Origin: Intoshia linei
Taxonomy: Eukaryota; Orthonectida; Rhopaluridae
Reading direction: 5' to 3'
Assembly (NCBI GenBank): GCA_001642005.1
Contig: LWCA01000036.1
Span: forward strand, 1 to 64,000
DNA length: 64,000 nucleotides
In this document: piece after piece, positions 60,384-64,000 of the stretch
How the letters are laid out: each line of letters begins with the position of its first letter
How positions within the stretch are numbered: position 1 is the first letter of the stretch
Notes under the pieces: generated by a model
Told to the model about the DNA's origin: nothing
Databases searched by the model: none
Seen by the model: only the letters and a program-made list of their open reading frames with translations
Position numbers and translations under genes: made by a program

Positions 60384-60671
60384 TTATTGAGATGGTGAAT
60401 ATTTATTTTTTTCTGTAGACATATTTTTAATGTCAATGAGAATTTTCACGATTTGTTTGTCCCAATTATCATTGTTTTTGTTAACCAAACATCTTATCTT
60501 ATCTTTAATAGTACGATTCATACGTTCGACTAAACCTACTCCTTCATGGTGATATGAAGCCGTAAACGTTTTATGTATTCCTAAGTCAGAACATAAACTT
60601 TTTATAATATTTGAATCAAATTGTGTGATTAAATCAGAATGAATGTGATTTGGGACTCCATAACGAGCCAC
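60384..60671 (-). pseudogene. Ty3/Gypsy-type integrase core fragment
   Basis: A 95-residue minus-strand frame with the hallmarks of the C-terminal part of a retroelement integrase core: GVPNHIHSDLITQFDSN, with the second catalytic Asp in HSD, then LGIHKTFTASYHHEG and VERMNRTIKD with the catalytic Glu position. The first catalytic Asp, zinc domain, reverse transcriptase and LTRs are not visible upstream (60672 onward, minus strand). It is a short orphan piece and non-functional. The spelling GVGLVERMNRT in place of the usual D-G-x-x-E-R is normal variation. Confidence 0.8.
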
Positions 60672-60679
60672 TATATTTG

Positions 60680-61000
60680 TTTAGTTTGAATTTCAAAGAT
60701 CTAACCAATTTTTATAAGAATGTGTTGTACAACCAATTATTAACAGACGCAGTTTGCCATCGTATGAAAATAAATAAAAACATTGCACTTATGGTCCCAA
60801 TGTTATAAAATCCTTTATTTTACAGAATATATATTTTTAAGATATTAAGTAATCTGAATCGATAATGTAAATACAGAATAAGCATAGTGATAACATTATA
60901 ACGTTACAAATATATTGTAGGCAATATTTATAAAAATTAATGCCTTAAATAATAAAAGGAGAATTCATAATAATATTGAAATCGCTATGTAAATATTGCT
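60680..61000. other. spacer between two element remnants
   Basis: No feature seen. Confidence 0.35.
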
Positions 61001-61009
61001 ATTAGTTAT

Positions 61010-62224
61010 TTGCGATTTTTTGAACACATTTTGCAACTAATTTTGTCAAAAAATCGAGAATAATCTGTATTTTGAAATGAATTCTTTTTTTTGTCAAACA
61101 TAATGGAAAAAACAGTTAGCATCGAAAAATTACAATGCAAAAAGACATTTTTTGGTGAAACATAAAAATGTATTGCAAAACGAGGAAAAAGATTGCATTC
61201 AATTAAATGTATGAAAGGTTTAGTAATAAAAAAGTGAAAACTCACTCAAATACAATCTCATACAGAATAGCAATGACTCTAGCCAAGACTGTAAACCTTT
61301 CCAAGATTCTCTAATTATTAAAAAATGCCTTGAACATATCACCCTTCTAAACATGTCTGAAGAAACAAAACATGCAATATTAGAATTGCCTCTTTCTTGC
61401 CAATCGATTACCATAAGAATTGATACACTTGCTGGTAGTGTTGAAATTATCTTAATACAAAAATTAAAAAATTGTAAACATTTCTCAATCTGTTTATTCA
61501 ATGAGACTAATGACATCAAGGATATGGTACAAGTAGGAATGTTTGTTCGTATGATGAATAATAAATTCGACATTTTTGAAGAAATGATGGGACTAGTTGG
61601 ATTGACTGGTACAACAAAAGCACATTATATATTCAAAGCAGTAATGGATATATTTGAGAGGTTAAAGGTAAATATTAAAAAATAAACTGGAACAGTAACA
61701 GATGGCGCAGCAGCAATGATTGGTCAATATAATGAAGTCGCTACATTGTTAAAAAGGTATGCTTCTGACATGGAAATAAAAATGTTGTATCATATCACTG
61801 TTACATTCATCAAAAGGCATTATGTTCTCAAGTTTGTGACATAAATAGTTTATGTGAAATCGTCATAAATACCATAAACTTTCTAAAAAGGCATGGATCG
61901 AACCATCGCCTATTTCAAACTTTTTTAAAAGAATGTGAAAGTGATTATAATGATGTATTATATTTTACTAACGCAAGGGGGCTCTCAAAAGGTAAAATGC
62001 TCAAAAGATTTTACAATTTACTACCTGAAATAAAATTATTTCTAGAATCTAAACATAAAAAATTTGAAGAATTTACAAATCCTATGTGGCTTTCAGGTGT
62101 ATGTTTCATAATTGATATGACAGGCCATCTGAACACTTTAAATACGAAACTACAAAGAAAAAATAAAATAATTACAGAATTGTATGACATTATAATTGCA
62201 TTTGAAACCAAATTAATTTTATAG
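61010..62224 (+). pseudogene. hAT (GTF2IRD2/ZBED-like) transposase, decayed
   Basis: Plus-strand pieces in order: about 61190-61350 (RIAMTLAKTV), 61353-61685 (NMSEETKHAILELPLSCQSI, GMFVRMMNNKFDIFEE, GTTKAHYIFKAVM), and about 61690-61830 (TVTDGAAAMIG, with the catalytic Asp context). Then come about 61870-61990 (INFLKRHGSNHRLFQTFLKE) and 61997-62224 (FYNLLPEIKLFLESKHKKFE and IIDMTGHLNTLNTKLQRKNK). This order and wording match a hAT family whose relatives include GTF2IRD2 and ZBED genes. Stops or shifts break it at 61683, about 61845 and 62222. The BED zinc finger before 61190 is unreadable. Inactive. Confidence 0.88.
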
Positions 62225-62689
62225 ATTCATAATTTTAATAGATAGATTTTAAGATAATTTTTTTCAACATTTTCCCTATTTACATGTTAAATGCAAAATA
62301 CGAATGTACCAAAATATGTTGGTAATTGTTGTATTGTAGACTAATAAATTGATGCAAGAGAAATACAAACTTACCTACAACCGCAGTATTTGTTTTAATA
62401 TTTGGAGGCCTACAAAAATCTGCACTAAATGGCATTCAGATTTTTATAGAACAAATGCTCGATTTAAATGTCCACAAATATGGAAACATTGGCGTATTCT
62501 TAAAAATTGAAAAAAAGTTATTCAAACATTAAACTCGTATTAGATAAAATTGAATATAAGAGTCACATGTGAAAAATAATGGTTGCTTTAAAAATAGTTA
62601 GCTTCTTGGCGGGGCTCCAATCTGGAAAAGTCAGACATTCATGTTATATCGGCCAATTCAATCGGAACTAATAAAAAAAGCATTATAAA

Positions 62690-63120
62690 ATAAAACATTG
62701 GCCATTCAGGTGCAATAGAATCATAAGAGAATATAACGTGTCAAACCAGCCACTCGTTTCGTTACATTTAATTTTTTTTTTACCTTTGCATATGAAATTA
62801 GGACTTGTACAACAATTTGTAAAAGAATTGCAAACAAATAACGGAAACATTAAAATTATTAACCAAATTTTAAAACAAATGTTCACAAATGTAAGTGATG
62901 AAAAATTAAAACATGGCATTTTGAATGGTCCTCAAATTAATACACTCATCAAGTCGAACAATTTTTACAAAATTATTCGGAACTATGGAAAGTTGCATGA
63001 CTTTATTTTATTGCCTTCCCATCAACGTATTTAGTTGAATGTGGATTCAGTTACGTAGTTTTATTATCAAAAAGAAGGAATGGATTCGATATAGTCAAAA
63101 GTCATAGCGAAAAATAGTTG
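62690..63120 (+). pseudogene. transposon-borne ORF remnant fused to a hAT tail
   Basis: Frame 62738-63034 reads LPLHMKLGLVQQFVKELQTN and SDEKLKHGILNGPQINTLI, a pattern of a multi-copy invertebrate ORF (hydrophobic LHxKLG followed by GP-Q-I). At 63015 a one-base shift changes to a frame with STYLVECGFSYVVLLSKRRN, the hAT dimerisation signature. So two different element types are joined, probably one inserted in the other and then decayed. The hAT tail ends near 63125 with TTGAGAATGCCTG, a phrase that also occurs near 415. Confidence 0.65.
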
Positions 63121-63289
63121 AGAATGCCTGATATACATCATTCGACGCGCAATTGTGGTCTCTGTGTCTATTCAAATTATAGCTCAAAATATTCACTATA
63201 CAAGGAGAGGGCAACAAAATTTTTTTAAAAACGTTTACTTTGAACTTGATTGAATCAAATTGAATCTTCACTTTATAAATATTTCAGTC

Positions 63290-64000
63290 GAATTTTACCA
63301 TTATTACAAAGTAATATAAAAATGATTGATGTTAAAAATTTATCCATACTTTTGGCCTTTTTTCTTGTAAATGTTACTTTTCTTTTGACCATTTTATGTT
63401 AAATTTGTAACAATTATCAATAAAAAAATAACGTTTCAGTTAATATAAATTTAATTTTATAAAAATTTGAAATTTAAAAATTGCGTAGCAATGAAAAAAA
63501 TTCCCAAGCAAAAGAATTATATTGATTTTCACCCATATTTCTTTATTGTATATGTGTAGACGTACAATACACATTTTTTTTAAAATTGTAAAATCAATAT
63601 TTACATTTTTGATTTTAATCGAAATCTTTGAAAAATATTGGTTGATAATATATTAAAAATTATTTTTCACCGGGAATGCGTAGATTTCCGGGGTTGAAAT
63701 TTTGTATTTTTATCAACTGGAATAAGCTCTATCAGAATAATCTTTTTTTAAATTTTCGAACTGTTAATTATTTCATATTTTTTGTTGTAATAAAATATTT
63801 CGGAAAAAAAATATATGAATACTAAAATGCTTTTTTGAACCTGAAGTCGTCACTTATTCGGATTGAATTTTTTTGTGTATGTTAACAGGATAGAATTGTA
63901 CCACCTGTAATTTTTTTTAAATTCTAGGACTGTTTTCATTAAAAAAAAAGAGTAATTTGGGGTTTTGGCCATGAAGGTATAATTTTTTTAAATTTAAATT
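63290..64000 (+). repeat. family B repeat, long copy running off the window
   Basis: Contains all the family B blocks in order: 'attgcgtagcaatgaaaaa', 'ccgggaatgcgtagatttc', 'caactggaataagctctatc', 'gttaacaggatagaattgt' and 'gttttggccatgaaggtat'. The end 'gcgtagcatattacataagt' would lie beyond 64000. Only this copy and the one starting near 5340 show the left and middle blocks together. Confidence 0.75.

Noticed and set aside
61220-61573. 117-codon minus-strand frame
   Set aside because: Antisense to the hAT transposase remnant.
1-64000. tRNA, rRNA, CRISPR arrays, operons, ribosome binding sites
   Set aside because: None seen; the window is eukaryotic with spliced genes, and no tRNA-like cloverleaf or regular spaced repeat was recognised by eye.

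Overview
The window is nuclear DNA of an AT-rich animal. All genes are split by GT-AG introns, many only 32-50 bases long. Gene content points to a ciliated metazoan: an ATR checkpoint kinase, IFT54/TRAF3IP1, the cilia-associated EVG1/UPF0193 protein, mitochondrial TFAM, a secreted SMOC/testican-like calcium-binding protein, and an ARSA-type sulfatase. I cannot place it further from sequence alone. Tiny introns, strong AT bias and heavy hAT load would suit a flatworm-like or other short-intron invertebrate, but that is inference. Exon chains below were assembled by hand by matching splice phase. Each complete chain closes to a whole number of codons, except RPF2, which carries a one-base break.

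Layout. 1-7 kb: repeats plus a probable three-exon minus-strand gene (7005 to 3961). 7.3-11.5 kb: five-exon arylsulfatase, head-to-head with it. 12.1-14.9 kb: eight-exon IFT54. 17.1-27.6 kb: four-exon ATR with a first exon of nearly 6 kb. 27.9-29.5 kb: six-exon SMOC/testican-like gene. 32.6-34.6 kb: a compact cluster of an unknown two-exon gene (+), a 64-residue two-exon gene (-) and RPF2 (-). 36.4-37.3 kb: two exons of an unknown minus-strand gene. 40.2-40.8 kb: 5' part of a LIM-domain gene (-). 41.4-46.2 kb: a small ORF (+) and six-exon TFAM (-). 47.2-48.6 kb: EVG1/UPF0193 (-). 52.3-54.2 kb: a coiled-coil protein gene (+), meeting tail-to-tail the 3' half of proteasome subunit RPN12/PSMD8 (-, 56.5-54.2 kb). 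57-64 kb: decayed transposons.

Mobile DNA is abundant and mostly dead. At least three hAT-like non-autonomous families are present, some with clear 8-base target duplications and one nested in another. There is also a piggyBac-like TTAA-flanked element, a repeat family with about ten copies in both orientations, hAT (ZBED-like) and pogo/Tigger transposase remains, and a Ty3/Gypsy-type integrase fragment. A block at about 58.5-60.4 kb has visibly more CpG than its surroundings and carries broken lysine-rich ORFs that I cannot assign.

The genes do not form a pathway. Two or three cilia-associated genes (IFT54, EVG1, perhaps the coiled-coil gene) occur in 42 kb, and genes sit very close together where transposons have not intervened. 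I did not find a convincing novel multi-gene system. The best leads are the hAT copy abutting an ATR splice donor, the CpG-rich foreign-looking block, the interrupted RPF2 and RPN12 genes, and the unknown small genes.
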